Shown: positions 1 through 11,379 of the stretch, piece by piece
How positions within the stretch are numbered: the first letter of the stretch is position 1
Layout: each line of letters begins with the position of its first letter
Assembly: GCA_022315425.1 (NCBI GenBank)
Contig: JAIUPT010000010.1
Location: 186,001-250,000, forward strand
Reading direction: 5' to 3'
From: Pseudevernia furfuracea
Lineage: Eukaryota; Ascomycota; Lecanoromycetes; Lecanorales; Parmeliaceae
DNA length: 64,000 nt
Translations under genes and position numbers: made by a program
The notes under the pieces: model-generated
The model's database searches: none
What the model saw: only the letters and a program-made list of their open reading frames with translations
What the model was told of the DNA's origin: nothing

Positions 1-667
1 ATGCCTCATAACTGCGATGTTCCCATGACCTTTCGTCCCCGGCGGGCAAAGAGCATGTAGAGCGTGCTTCGTATGTGCGCTGTTGCAAGAGACGGCCGCC
101 GCGACTTCCTTGTATACAATCACGTAGATCTTGACCCCAGCCTCGGCCCTCCTCTTCAGCACCTGGTCCAATCTCCATTCCTGGTTGTAGTAGGGCGGTC
201 TCCGCAAGAACAGCTCGGGACTTAACCACCAATCCTCGATGTAGATGACCTCCTTTGCCTTCTCCAGCGCCACCGATACGGCCCAGAAGTAGTCCCGTCC
301 ATCAACATACCACTTGATCTTGTTCCCATCTCTTTCAGGTGCAAAGGACTCGAAGCGATGGCTCTCAGCAACGCGAGTGCGCTTGGCGTCTGTTTCTTGC
401 TCATGCTTTTCGTCGTGGCGATGGTTGGGATTGATGAGGTTGTGGAATTTGCCGACCTTGCTCTTGAAATGGTAGAAGCCTTTCTTTGCGTCGTACAGGT
501 GGGTTTCTGGTGGTGGGGTAGATTGTCAGTCAAATGGCGGGGTTCAATCTCGCGTGGCTCTCCGGCGCACCTTTCATCTGGTTGCGGAGCTCGGGAAAAA
601 TATTGTGATCCTTTATCCTGTCCTTCAGCGATGCTTTCTCCGTACCATCGGTTGTTGTTGAGGACAT
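1..667 (-). CDS. Phospholipase D (PLD1/Spo14 family), N-terminal part
   Basis: Partial gene running off the left edge of the window. Phospholipase D hydrolyses phosphatidylcholine to phosphatidic acid and choline at membranes. Exon 1 is 667-571 and exon 2 runs from 506 to the edge; the 64-bp intron 570-507 has GT-AG ends and a CTGAC branch point, and its removal keeps the frame. The start is the first ATG, giving a short acidic and basic N-terminus. Exon 2 then shows the PLD core entry: KWYVDGRDYFWAVS, IYIEDWWLSPELFLRRPP, CNSAHTKHAL and GHGNIAVMRH, matching the region just before the first HKD motif. The HKD catalytic motifs themselves lie outside the window. There is no PX or PH domain upstream, so this looks like the short filamentous-fungal PLD form rather than full yeast Spo14. 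Family call is strong; the subtype is inferred. Confidence 0.88.
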
Positions 668-3166
668 GTTGGCAGTCTGGATTTTCGGTTGGGTGAGAGG
701 TGGGGTGGGGAAAAGGTGATGGTTTTCATGTAAGTCGGGGGGTCAGCATGCCTCACCACCTCAGACCTGGAGAATCAAAGTCTTGTTTTGAAGTAGCCGC
801 TGTGATCTTGGCTGCTTGGCTATTCCTTGGCTGCGACTTGGCGAGGGGTGATGGTGTCTTGAGGACGAGTCTGATCCTTGTTGTATGCTACCGAGCTTGT
901 TCAATATTGGACCCTGGAAAAGATCAGCAGGAACAGGGCCTCGTAGCACTAAGAGGGAATTTTGAACTGAAACAATTCCTCAACGACTTGACCTACGCTT
1001 ATACTTCCCGACGAAGAATTTTAGAAAGAGGTGAGTAGAGTAATTGATACATCAAAAGTTTCTTGATCAAGGCTTTCGTTGTCGAGTTGTAAGAGAAGAG
1101 TTGGTAGAAAGTACAATTTTGCGATTTTCGCGGGCCCTCAATTTAATCACCTTGCGGGAGCTGCTAGAGACTGCCGCCAAACGTTTTCTCAAGCTTACTG
1201 CACTCTACAGTCAAGATATGAGCATCATTGAGGTACTTCTTCTAGGTATTCCTTTCAAATTTTAACCAGTAACTGTCTTCACTTCTCTCCAATCAGGCCC
1301 ATAATCTAATTAGTGCTCTGGCTGCCCCCCCATTTTTGGAGGCCAATTATGTACATTTTGCTGCAGGTCATGTCACACGAGGTTTACGACAAGCTCATTG
1401 GCTCGTGCTCTGTTTGTGGATTGGTCATCACTCTTGGTGCTCTCCTTTGCTCACAATGTGTGGGCCGTAGGCTGCGGTGTCAGCAGGGCGAAGGGACTTG
1501 GCGATCGCAAGTCCGAGGTACTGAGGCAACCATCGTCGTCATCCTGGTGACTGCATATCTCTGTGACCACTTCACCTTCTACTTGTCTTTGATCCAGATC
1601 TGGATGAAGAACGTGCTGGATCCGAAGTGGTGTGGTAGCGATCGCAGGTGGGGATGTTTGGCCCGGGAGTTGACAAATGCAACTCCTCGGTTCATGCATC
1701 TTGCCGTATAACATGCCCAGAGTAACAGAGACTTATCTCCTGGGGAGTGCGTGTTCGATTTCTTTGAAAGACATCGTCGCCGTTCCCAGATATTCAATCT
1801 GACGCCAGATTCTGGAGATGGCTCAAGGCGAAGGTCGCTGGCCACGAACGAGCAACTTCATATAGATGCCAATATCAAATTAGATACCAACCTTTGCCAT
1901 AAACTTTTGAAAATTAGCCTCACGTGATCCGCTTCCCAGGTTGCCGTATGATACTTCATAAAAGCCATGTTTTATTTTCCGGTGAGTCTGGCTTTTCCAA
2001 GGGAGAAATTGAGATAAGCTCGCGCAGCAGTATATGTATCGGCCCGCGCAACACGAACGCCTATGTTTTCTACCGGATCGCATTGTGATGATTGAATAAA
2101 CACATTGATCCGGTATTAAAATCCAGAATCCGTAGCTACGAATTGAATGAAGTGCAAGCCCTTGCGGTCTGCTGTACTCATGTAGATTTTAGCACTCATG
2201 CCATGCTCTTCACCTATGTGCGCCTCTCTACACGTGGAATATCCCTTTGACAACGATGCTTGCGCCTGTAAACGGGTTCGCACGACAGCTTGCGGTTGAG
2301 CTTGAGACCATTCATCAACACGAGTGGCTTGAAAAGCTCGAATCTCTTGTCATATTGCACGGGATTATTTAGTGTAGCATGAAGCCTTGGAAGACTCTCT
2401 CCGCATCTGATCTTCTGTGCAAAACACGCACGTCTTCCACTGTCGAGGCTTTTAAGTACTTTAGCTACCAATTATGGGCGCGCTTAAGGTGCTCTAAGAC
2501 GGTCTTAGTGGTCTCATTGGCCCAACATCTAGGGCACTGGTATGTTTTGAGGGCCATAGTGAAAAGAAGAGTTGATAGTTGAAGAAAGTGGCCTACTTGG
2601 TGGAGGTACTTTGGCAAGCGCCGTTAGTTGAGGAAAAAAGAAGCGCTTGCCTGCGCTACTCTACTTCCTCTCCTTGGTGCCCTCGCTTTCCCTCCGCGAT
2701 TCCACCTTCATGACTGACTTCACGGTTTTCTCAAAAGTCTATACCACATCTTAAACATATCAGATACACGTCATGATTCTACGGTGACTCTACATTGTCT
2801 CACTCCCTTTACCGCTGTCTCGTGTTCCTGACAGCGCCTCTTTGATCAGCAGCTTCAGACAGACTCTTTGTACAATGACGCGCTGAATATATACTCGGTA
2901 ACCAACTCCATATTCCCCTTCAATATCCCTAATCAGTCCAACCTCATCTGCTTAAAACACCCTGACTTTGACACCGCTTGATGTTGACCATCAAATCTCC
3001 GCCGTCCACCTGATTAGTCGGTGCTGAAAAAGTCAACACTCCGACTCCGATTCTCAACAACACTTCAGTGAATCACCCAGTGATTCACTACGCGATTTAC
3101 AAGCGCTTTCGAACGTGAAATTCAATCATTATCAGTACAACTTCATTTTCGCTATCATCAAGAACC
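668..3166. other. Intergenic, 2.5 kb
   Basis: Only short, low-complexity or frame-inconsistent ORFs are visible, none with a recognisable domain. I see no tRNA-like stem set. It should hold the promoter of the phospholipase D gene on the left and that of the 2EXR gene on the right. Confidence 0.5.
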
Positions 3167-4288
3167 ATGCCGGTAACACTACTTCATCAGCACTGGCGGA
3201 AGACCAAGGGCCCTTCCCTAATCGAGCCACGGAGGCTCAGTGCTCAAAATCTCTCTCAAAAGTCAGAGACGTCGGCTTCCAGCATGGACAGCGCGGCAAA
3301 TGCCCCGCCATTTCCTTTCTTCAAATTACCCCCTGAACTTCGGAACAAGATCTACCGCTTAGTCGTTGTTAGCGGGCGAAGTCTGGCTATTGAGAGCATG
3401 CATCTTCACGAGTTCGAAAAGAGTCAAGACAACGGCACCTACAAATTCAGGTCAACCTACCTGGCCACAGACCATGAATGCTTTTTCACAAACTCAACTG
3501 GTGGTCCTGGTCTTTTTCCATATGGGACTATCCGGTCATGCTTAATCAAAGACTTAAGGTTTACACCTATGAAAACAACTTACGCACTTCTCATACCACC
3601 ATCCATCAAGACCACGACAGCAATGCTCTCCCTCAATAAAGAATCCAAAGAAGAGGTTGCGTATATCTTCTATGGCGAAAACACTTTTCACTTCACCGCC
3701 TTGAGTTCACTCATACCTTTCATGAAAGATCGCACACCGGAGAGCCGCAAGTACATTCGAGACATACACCTAACGCTCACTGTCGATGACCGGGACTGGG
3801 ATGCTATCTTTACGGAATACAGCAGACCGGCCTCTTGGAACACAGCCTTTTCAACGCTTGTGAAGCTGCCTCAAGTGAATGTAAAGAGGCTATCTGTCGA
3901 GATCGACGATACGAAAGCGAAACTCCTCAAGGACGGTATGAATCTTCGGTCCAGGTCAATGCTTTGGCTTCACAAACTCAGCCAAATTGAGAACTTGGAC
4001 ATGCTAGGTGTTGGATATGATGTCGGAGAATGGGAAACTATTCAGCACCCGCTGAACTTTTATCCATGGCTAGGTCCAACGGAAAAAGAAGAAGTAAACA
4101 CTCAGACCGAACAAGAACTCTGGCGATTCCTTGCACCTAAGATGCTCAAGAAGGAGGCAGATGATCACAGCCCCGATGCATTGCAAAAACGCCGCATCTG
4201 GGAAATATCAGACACGATCGAACATTATGACCGCTGCACCAACCTACACATGATTGGCAATTCCGAACCCGACTCTGATTCCGAGTAG
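3167..4288 (+). CDS. 2EXR-domain protein (first of two)
   Basis: Single-exon ORF of 373 residues. After a basic, serine-rich N-terminus of about 48 residues comes the fungal 2EXR signature FFKLPPELRNKIYRLVVV. The second half of the motif, LSLNKESKEEVAYIFYGENTFHF, lies around residues 150-175. 2EXR proteins are abundant, lineage-expanded and mostly uncharacterised in Pezizomycotina; the motif resembles the start of F-box-like repeats, but no biochemical role is established. The C-terminus carries FLAPKMLKK followed by KRRI, also present in the paralogue at 21872-22858, so the two share more than the named domain. The start is the first ATG of the frame; an internal Met near residue 40 is an alternative. 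Confidence 0.82.
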   Translation: MPVTLLHQHWRKTKGPSLIEPRRLSAQNLSQKSETSASSMDSAANAPPFPFFKLPPELRNKIYRLVVVSGRSLAIESMHLHEFEKSQDNGTYKFRSTYLATDHECFFTNSTGGPGLFPYGTIRSCLIKDLRFTPMKTTYALLIPPSIKTTTAMLSLNKESKEEVAYIFYGENTFHFTALSSLIPFMKDRTPESRKYIRDIHLTLTVDDRDWDAIFTEYSRPASWNTAFSTLVKLPQVNVKRLSVEIDDTKAKLLKDGMNLRSRSMLWLHKLSQIENLDMLGVGYDVGEWETIQHPLNFYPWLGPTEKEEVNTQTEQELWRFLAPKMLKKEADDHSPDALQKRRIWEISDTIEHYDRCTNLHMIGNSEPDSDSE

Positions 4289-4978
4289 TAGCTGCGCCGG
4301 TTTGGGTTCCATCTTCCAAGTTGTATGCCATGCTATGCGGCCATAAGCTTTGCTGTCCATGGAAAAAGTGGATGGCGAACAAAACAACGGCCTTAGCCGA
4401 AGGCATTCGTCCGCGGTCCAGACCGCACGCACAGGCACAATTTCACATATCGAGCCTGAGATTCTTTTGAGGGCAAGTAGAAGACGGTGACCTCCAAAGG
4501 CGCCATCGTCGCCGCAGGACTTGTAGAGCGTTGGAACTTGTCTGATCCAGCTCACTTACGGGCCTCGAGAAATCCAGGGGGGGGGGGGGGGGGGGACAAA
4601 TTTCTTCATAGCACTCAGTGAGAACCCAATAGCCTAACAATACGCTCTCTATTCACTTCTCTTCGTTGAAAAATCAAGGTCAATGCAATCAATTCGGTGC
4701 CTTGCTCCTACCCAACATGCCAAATACAATGAATTGCTCAAGTGGTCTCCTGCATTCCGAACTCTGTCCCATGTGCTTCCGCGATTGCATCGGTCGTTCT
4801 CCGGCGTCCCAAAAACCCTAGCTTCGCTGAGAAGAGAAGAAAATCTTCCCCAGCTTTGGCCCCATGAGGAAAGCTCGAATGTCGCAAAAGCCAGACTAGC
4901 ACAAGAAGCGACGCCACACGTGGAAGGATTGCGTGAGGCTGGTGGTACCTTCACAATACGCTCATAAGTTTCGTCTGC
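4289..4978. other. Intergenic with a poly-G run
   Basis: Between the 3' ends of the 2EXR gene and the channel gene. It contains an uninterrupted run of 19 G at 4577-4595. A 94-codon ORF at 4683-4967 on the + strand has no recognisable feature and is not called. Confidence 0.5.
4577..4595. repeat. G19 homopolymer
   Basis: Nineteen consecutive G on the + strand. Such runs are mutable and hard to sequence; the exact length may be an assembly estimate. Confidence 0.9.
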
Positions 4979-6982
4979 TCAAGTCCCCCCCTTGAGCCGA
5001 CCCGTCTCCTTGCCCTCCACCATCTTCTTCAACTCCTCCACCTGCTCCCTCAGGGCCCTAACCTCCAACACCGCGACATCGGTCTCGACGTTCGGCCTCG
5101 TACTCTCGACCCTCTTCGTCCACCCCTCGGCCTCGAAATCCAACTCCCCACTCATCTGCTCCCACTCCTGCACCTCATCCTCATCGCTCTCCCCGTTCCT
5201 CCTGTTCCTTTTAACCTTGTACGCCTGCTTTGTCTCCAGCCATGCCGTTATCAGAAGGAGCGGTGAGTACACAATGCCCATGACGTAATTGTTGAGGCGC
5301 TCGTAGCGAGGAGAGGACATCCACCATTCGAAGGGGAGGATCAGGAGGAAGACTTCGATAAGGTTGAAGGGGGCGATGAAAACGTTTTCGTCCGGAGCAC
5401 GGACGAATTGCATGGTTTTTTGCGAAAAGAGGGCCATGTATTCATCGACTGCGTTGTCGGTTATGTCGGCGTAGGCGGAATTGTAGAGGGCGATGAGGAT
5501 GTTGAGGAGGACTGGTATGGTTTAGTACTGGTTATGCGCATTCCCGTTGGAGATGTTCTAGTTGGGAGATGGGTATGGCACTCACCGACCATCACCACGA
5601 ATGTGAAGATGTAATAAAGTATCAATCCAAAAGGTGGCGCGAAATTGTCGAACCCCTCAAAGTCGGGACTCTGCATCACGCTGTTCAACATTGCCTTGAA
5701 GATGAAGCTCGTCACATACGAGTTATCGTCCACCTGATCCATACCAATGAACGCTTGAAGGAACCCGACCATGACAATAATAAGCAGCGCAAAGAAAATA
5801 AGGGATTCCTTCATCATCATTTTCAGCACGACTAGCATGGCGCCGAAGAACCGGAAAGTATCCAAGTAGAGCAGTAGCCGCATCCAAAACATTGGCGCGG
5901 AGAAAGCGAGGAAATTATAGCTGAGCTCGTTGAACTTTCGCCGCTGACCCGCGTCGTCGTCGAGGGGATGGCCTAGAGCGATGATACGGGTCACAAAGGA
6001 GACGCAGAGGAGGGCATAGAGAGTGCTGTTGAACACATTCCAAAATCCGATGTAGTAGCGGCCTATCTTCCAGAACTTAGCTATCTCATCGAACATAAAT
6101 CCTGCAGTCATGATATAGAGAATTCCTTCCACGACATCTAGATCTCCGGTACTGTTGATGGTGTTGATGGCGGCGGTGTAGAGAGCAAGGTAGAGGAGGG
6201 AGAAGAAGATCTGCACAACGTTTTGATATAGCGGAGCGCGCATGCGGTCAGGATCGAAGTGATCCCAGTAGTTGGTGTTGGCTTTCTGGGTCCAGGGAAT
6301 GAAGTTGGAAGGGAATTGATCATCTTGAACGAGCCAGCCGCGCCAGAGATAGGTGATGCATTTCTGGTAGCCTGAGCTGCTAATAACACGCAGAGCATGT
6401 AAGTCAACAGCACGCTCAACAGCATTGGTAGGCTCTGTAGGCTCGCCTCCAACGAGGATGGAGTAGCGCTTCAGCAACAGGTCTTGCAGTAGATAGTCCT
6501 GATCATCTTCCAGCTCAATGATCTGTTTCGCCAGTATTTCGCAGGCCGTGGCGCGCACATTGTGAAGCTCCGCGTCCCATAGTTCCAGTATTGCCTGCCG
6601 TCTGAACCAGCGGTAGCAGACTAACAGACAGTATACCACGCACGCTTCATGCTCTTTTCCGCCTGCTGATTTGGCTGTTGCGATCACTTTCCGTGTGATG
6701 ACGGGCGAATTGGCTTTTGTGACTTTCAATTCTTCGAGTTCGCAGGGGATGACTTGCTCGATTTGGTACTTGAGACGAAGCGCGACTTTTGTAACGGCGT
6801 CTGGGGGCATGGCAGAGGGGATGACATCGTCCCGATTGGTGGGGAGAACTGGGTAGGTCATTAGCCATTGGGCACCTCCAATCCTGGGGAGAGAGCTATG
6901 TATCCTTACGGCGGCGCATCTCCTCTCTTAAATTTCGGCGGTCTTGATTGTCTGAGCCAAAGAGCTTCTTCCACTGCACCAT
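4979..6982 (-). CDS. YVC1: TRP-family vacuolar cation channel (Yvc1/TRPY1 type)
   Basis: Three exons: 6982-6910, 6848-5586 and 5511-4979, giving about 622 residues. The first intron (6909-6850) has a CTAAT branch and joins MVQWKKLF...RRR to LLPTNRDD, which restores the usual Yvc1 N-terminus; the second (5585-5512) joins VVMV to VLLNILIALYN, the conserved S6/TRP-box region. TRPY channels release calcium from the vacuole in response to stretch, Ca2+ and oxidants. The N-terminal cytosolic helical region is followed by several hydrophobic helices (VVQIFFSLLYLALYTAA, FWNVFNSTLYALLCVSFV, LIFFALLIIVMVGFLQAF) and a pore segment before the last helix. The C-tail has an acidic SDEDEVQEWEQ stretch, reminiscent of the acidic Ca2+-sensing patch of yeast Yvc1, then a predicted coiled coil (LREQVEELKKMVEGKE). 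Family assignment is firm. Confidence 0.9.
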
Positions 6983-7445
6983 CTTGCCTGTTTGGCGAGA
7001 GAGTCAATTGAGCAGGTCAACAGATGTCAGCAGAGCCAATCGAAGGACAAAATTCATTGGGGGAACAGCGAGAGCTACGTGACAGCAGATGGTACCTCAA
7101 CAGAGGTGCACTGCTTATTGAAAGCCTTTTCATCTTGAGTTGCGTCCCACAAACTTGGAAATAGTGCCTTGGCTCAATCTTGGCTTGCGATCGCCGGGTA
7201 GCCAGAGTGCAAAATTGGCGTCTCAGCCCTATACGAGTTTAGCATTGCCCGAGGGCCAAAGTTGAAACATTGATAGGTCCATCTTCTTCAACTTTTATCT
7301 ACAGTATTTCAAAGCTTGAAGACATCCCACGCGACACCGGAATTATTGAGGACGAACGACATATCGTAGCCACGCCCGGATCTTTCAGCTCCAACAGTCT
7401 TGAACTCGCCAATCAAGGGGAGAGGTACAGAGTAGAACAGAGAAG
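6983..7445. promoter_or_regulatory. Divergent promoter region, YVC1-like / eIF2-alpha
   Basis: The 463-bp interval lies between two divergently transcribed start codons and so must carry both promoters. I see no unambiguous TATA box or known operator. Confidence 0.5.
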
Positions 7446-8605
7446 ATGTCTCTCACCAATTGCCGGTTCTACGAGAACCGATACCCCGACATCGATGAAT
7501 TTGTTATGGTCAATGTAAGATAGCTTTCTCTCCTTCTCTCCACCCCTGCGGGAACCCTGCTAACTTCGCACGTAGGTCAAACAAGTAACCCCCCCTTTCG
7601 CTCCAAAACACCAAAGGGTGACTCACGAAAGCACAGATTGCAGAAATGGGCGCCTACGTCAAACTCCTCGAATACGACAACATCGACGGCATGATCCTGC
7701 TCTCAGAGCTCTCCCGGCGGCGTATCAGAAGTATACAGAAGCTGATTCGTGTGGGGCGGAACGAGGTTGTGGTCGTGCTACGAGTGGACAAAGAGAAGGG
7801 ATACATTGATCTGTCCAAACGAAGAGTGTCACCGGAAGATATAGTCAAGTGCGAGGAGAGATTCAACAAGGGAAAGATGGTCGCGAGTATCATGCGCCAT
7901 GTGGCTGAGAAGACCAAGACGCCGATGGAGACGCTGTATCAGGACATCGGATGGCCGCTGAATAAAAAATATGGACATGCAGTTGATGCGTTTAAGCTTT
8001 CGATAACGTACGCCTGTCCCTTCCGTCTTCCCACACTTCAAGCAATGCTGATGCGCACGGATTCTAGCAATCCAGACGTTTGGGCCGAAGTGACCTTTCC
8101 CTCAGATGTCGTAAAATCCGAACTCCAATCCTACATTTCGAAGCGCCTAACCCCTCAACCCACAAAAGTCCGCGCCGACGTCGAAGTGACCTGTTTCGGC
8201 TACGAAGGCATCGATGCAGTAAAAAACGCATTGCGGGCCGCCGAAGCCCAAAATACCGCCACCCATAGCCCCTCGAAAACAGCTGACGGCCCCGATATAC
8301 CCCGTCCCAACGAAGCTACGGTCAAGGTGAAGTTGGTGAGCCCACCGTTGTATGTGCTTACGAGTCAGTGTCTTGAGAAGAGCACAGGGATCGCGTGCTT
8401 GGAGCGGGCGATTAAGGAAATTGAGGGGAATATTAGGGCCAATGGAGGTGGATGTGTTACGAAGATGGCGCCAAAGGCGGTGACGGAGAATGATGATGCG
8501 GAGTTGCAGGCGTTGATGGAGAAGAGGGAGAGGGAGAATGCGGAGGTTAGTGGGGATGAAAGCATGAGCGAAAGTGACGAGGGAGTTGTTGCTGAGACCA
8601 TTTGA
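7446..8605 (+). CDS. SUI2: Translation initiation factor eIF2 subunit alpha
   Basis: Four exons: 7446-7514, 7576-7584 (only 9 nt), 7637-8007 and 8068-8605, giving 328 residues. eIF2-alpha is part of the GTP-binding eIF2 complex that delivers initiator tRNA to the 40S subunit. The N-terminus MSLTNCRFYENRYPDIDEFV and the S1 domain are strongly conserved. The phosphorylatable serine (Ser51 of the mature protein, residue 52 here) sits in LLSELSRRRIRS, so control by Gcn2-type kinases is expected. The mini-exon encodes Val-Lys-Gln and is needed to rebuild the conserved MVNVKQIAEMGAYV; skipping it would drop just those three residues in frame. The third intron (8008-8067) is 60 nt and reads through in frame if retained. 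The acidic C-terminus (SGDESMSESDE) is typical. The call is secure. Confidence 0.95.
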
Positions 8606-9272
8606 TGGAATGATGGCTGTTGTGGTGGTGATGGTGAATTGGGCATGCACGTAGGTATGAAAAGTCGTGATCAATCAGGACGCGATGTGTGCTTTTCATG
8701 AAAAAATGCTTAACTCTCCATCAGTAGGTCGACAGTGGGAAGCGCTGGTGATGTATGTGTGTGGGGTCTTTCTCGGATCCAGTCGTACTTTACTGAAGCG
8801 CACTCGTCCATACTCATCCGAATAAATGACTGCCTGTAGGAGTTGACCTTTGATGCCGCGAAAGGCCTATACTAGCCCTCTTCTCTCATCTGAGCCAGGC
8901 ACACCGAGCAAATCTGACAATCGCATGCAGCTCCAATGCGAGTACAATATACAACATTCATGACCGTCCCTGGCCCGTTTGGAATCTTGGCAGCGAAACG
9001 CAGCTTCTACTGATCGGGTTCTCCGATCATTGACACAGTCCTTGCACGATTGCATAAGCTAATGCATGATGACTATCATGGGGTTGCGTCGAAATTGTGT
9101 AGGAGCCACGCTTAACGCTCCTCCTTATAAGATCGAAATCTTTATTTTCTGAAGAAGGCACTTTGAACGGAGGTCTAATTTTCGATGAGCTCTATCCATG
9201 GCTAGTCCTCCTAGTCCTATTCAAAGCAGCCCTAACACACAGTGCCACCACCGCCAAAGGTTCCATCACATC
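8606..9272. other. Intergenic
   Basis: The interval lies between the eIF2-alpha stop and the stop of the minus-strand ORF at 9273. No conserved coding, RNA or repeat signal was recognised. Confidence 0.5.
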
Positions 9273-9818
9273 CTACGCTTCAAAAGCCGAACTATCACCA
9301 TTGTCGATCCGCACTTGCTCCTCCGCAGTCTCCCCCATCTCCCTCAACCACTCCATCGCCTCCTCCGAAACATGGAAACGGCGCCTACCCATCTCAGCCA
9401 ACTCCAGCGCCTCCGACACTCTAGCTCCCACGAGCTCCCACATGCCTATCTCCGAGAAGGCAATGCAGAGCTGGATGTGGATGCTGAAAAGCTCTGCCGC
9501 CAGGACATTCAGCATTTTCCTGCCCTGGTATGTTCCACTCGTGAGAAAGATCTCGTATTGGTCGGGGAGCAGCCGGTCTATGAGATAGCAGATGTTTTGG
9601 ACCACTTGCATGAGAGCTAGGGCACTTTCATAGAATTCGTTGGGTTGCACTGAGGCTCTTAAGTGCGAACTGGCTTGGGCGCTGAGGGTGGTCATGGTGT
9701 TGATTATCTCTTCTGGCGATTCAGGAGAGGAGGCCAACAGATTGCTTGATTGAACAGAGGGCGGAGGAGAGGACGTTGGCGAAGGCGGAGAGGAGAGCGA
9801 GGAAGACATGGAGCTCAT
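9273..9818 (-). CDS. Hypothetical helical protein, 181 aa
   Basis: Uninterrupted ORF starting with a Ser/Pro-rich tail (about 40 residues) followed by an amphipathic, helix-rich body (FYESALALMQVVQNICYLID, LAAELFSIHIQLCIAFSEIG). I do not recognise the family. The composition resembles the C-terminal regulatory halves of fungal Zn2Cys6 regulators, but no zinc cluster is visible upstream. A clean GTATGT...TAG intron just upstream (about 9827-9877) suggests a further 5' exon, but I found no exon in a consistent phase, so the model starts at the in-frame ATG. The opposite strand also has an ORF here, judged a shadow because it is less protein-like. Confidence 0.45.
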   Translation of the reverse strand: MSSMSSSLSSPPSPTSSPPPSVQSSNLLASSPESPEEIINTMTTLSAQASSHLRASVQPNEFYESALALMQVVQNICYLIDRLLPDQYEIFLTSGTYQGRKMLNVLAAELFSIHIQLCIAFSEIGMWELVGARVSEALELAEMGRRRFHVSEEAMEWLREMGETAEEQVRIDNGDSSAFEA

Positions 9819-10802
9819 TGCTCTATCGGTGTTACAACAGAGTCATGGTAAGATGCAAGAACAGGGGACATACTCTGCAGCTGGGTCTAGAAGGTTCGAA
9901 GCTGTTCTGTTTGGTAGGGATGATTTCTTGCTGCACAAGGATTAAGAGAAAAATTCCACCTAGGGATATTATCCTCACCGTGGCCAAATAGAGACACTTT
10001 TCCGATCCAACTAATATTAGTGTTGTTGTCTTGGAAGTCAACAAAAGAAGCAGCAGCAGAATCTACAGCCAATCTCTGATTAATCGATCACCGGGCATAG
10101 CGACAATGCGATCAAACGGATACAAGAATGCAAGTATTGGGCTATATTAGCTGTGAAAGAACACATGTACTTGTCGGACTGAGTGCAAAGTTTGGTTACG
10201 CCGGCTGGATTAATTACATATCGTCTTATCCAACAAACACGTAGAGTCTGATAGGGGCTTTCAGTGTTTGTGCTCCTTTGGACAGAAAGTCGACTACCAC
10301 AATAGAAATCACTCGTCAGGATGCACTTAACAAACCAAAAAAAGAAAACAGTCGTCTCACAAGCTTCGTTTTAGGCTTTTGATAACCGTATCTTTACCTT
10401 CAACAGGAAACGAACAATTGCCATTGAAGAAGCATTTGACTCCAGAACTCCTGCCGGGTTTGCGTCTATGGACTTCCGGGCATTTAGAATAGACTATAAA
10501 CAACGAGAGATTATAGCTCGGCGGCGAGGTGAGCACCATCCTCAGAATCTATGCCCAGCACTGGAATGAACAAGTACGGTCACCTTCATGACTTTCACTA
10601 TCAACAAATTGAAAGCCGTTGGGCCGGCAAGTGCTTGCTTAAACCGTGTACAGTCTTTGTTGGGACATCTTGCATATTTAGACCAGGGAATAATACCTTT
10701 AGCACCGGAAGGGCTACCACCAAAAACGTTCCATACTCTCCCTGGCTTTACTCTTCAAGCCATATACAAGTGCTCACCAACTTCGCTAGTCATTTCAATC
10801 AC
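9819..10802. other. Intergenic or unannotated 5' region
   Basis: AT-rich stretch with short ORFs in several frames and intron-like signals near 9825-10000. No domain is recognisable; it may include the 5' end of the hypothetical gene at 9273-9818. Confidence 0.4.
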
Positions 10803-11379
10803 CTATTCTGGGCCTGACGGTTTCCCACAGAAGAGATCGGGGACCTCCATATCAATAGTGGGAACGAGGTTTACCATGAGCACTTGACGGCATCTGAGAA
10901 CGGCCCATGCCAGCCAATCTCCGAAAGAGAAATCCTGCCTCTGGAACGTGGTCAACGATTGGACAGCCACCATCCGACTAGATAGATCCTCTCCTAACCA
11001 ATCTTCGAACAAACGCGGTAACAGAGACTCGTAGATCCTACCCACAGGTTTATTGCTTCCGAAGGCTCTGACCCCGTCTTCGGTACCGTATAATTTCATC
11101 TGCGAGAGGGACCAGTCGACCTCACTAGACAACGCTGCTTTCCATCCCCGGTCCACATCTCCTGTACACCCACTAGAGAGATCCTCGGTCGAGATCAAAC
11201 TCATGAAAATAGCAAAGTCCGTTGACGCTGAGCCCCACATACATCTCTCTCAGCACCAGATTCTCGAATCCCAGACCACTAGCCAAATGCTGCACGGTAG
11301 GGTAAGTGCGTATCGATAAATCCGTGATCCGAACCTTCCAGATGGCAACCTCAAAAACGGACATTTCGATTTTTGGCAA
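10803..11379 (-). CDS. Hypothetical protein, two-exon model (168 aa)
   Basis: Two overlapping open frames join through a canonical 70-bp intron (11242-11173, GTATGT...CTCTAG). Exon 1 is 11379-11243 and exon 2 is 11172-10803, and the phases agree. The first exon (VRITDLSIRTYPTVQHLASGLGFENLVLREI) resembles the leucine-patterned repeats of fungal F-box-type proteins but lacks an F-box. No function can be given. It could be the 3' remnant of a larger gene. Confidence 0.3.

Noticed and set aside
1313..1711. 132-codon plus-strand ORF with Cys and Leu content
   Set aside because: No domain, no splice context, and ORFs of similar length overlap on the other strand.
9163..9588. Plus-strand ORF opposite the hypothetical protein at 9273-9818
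   Set aside because: Antisense shadow; amino-acid pattern is Ser-rich and unstructured, while the minus strand is helical and protein-like.
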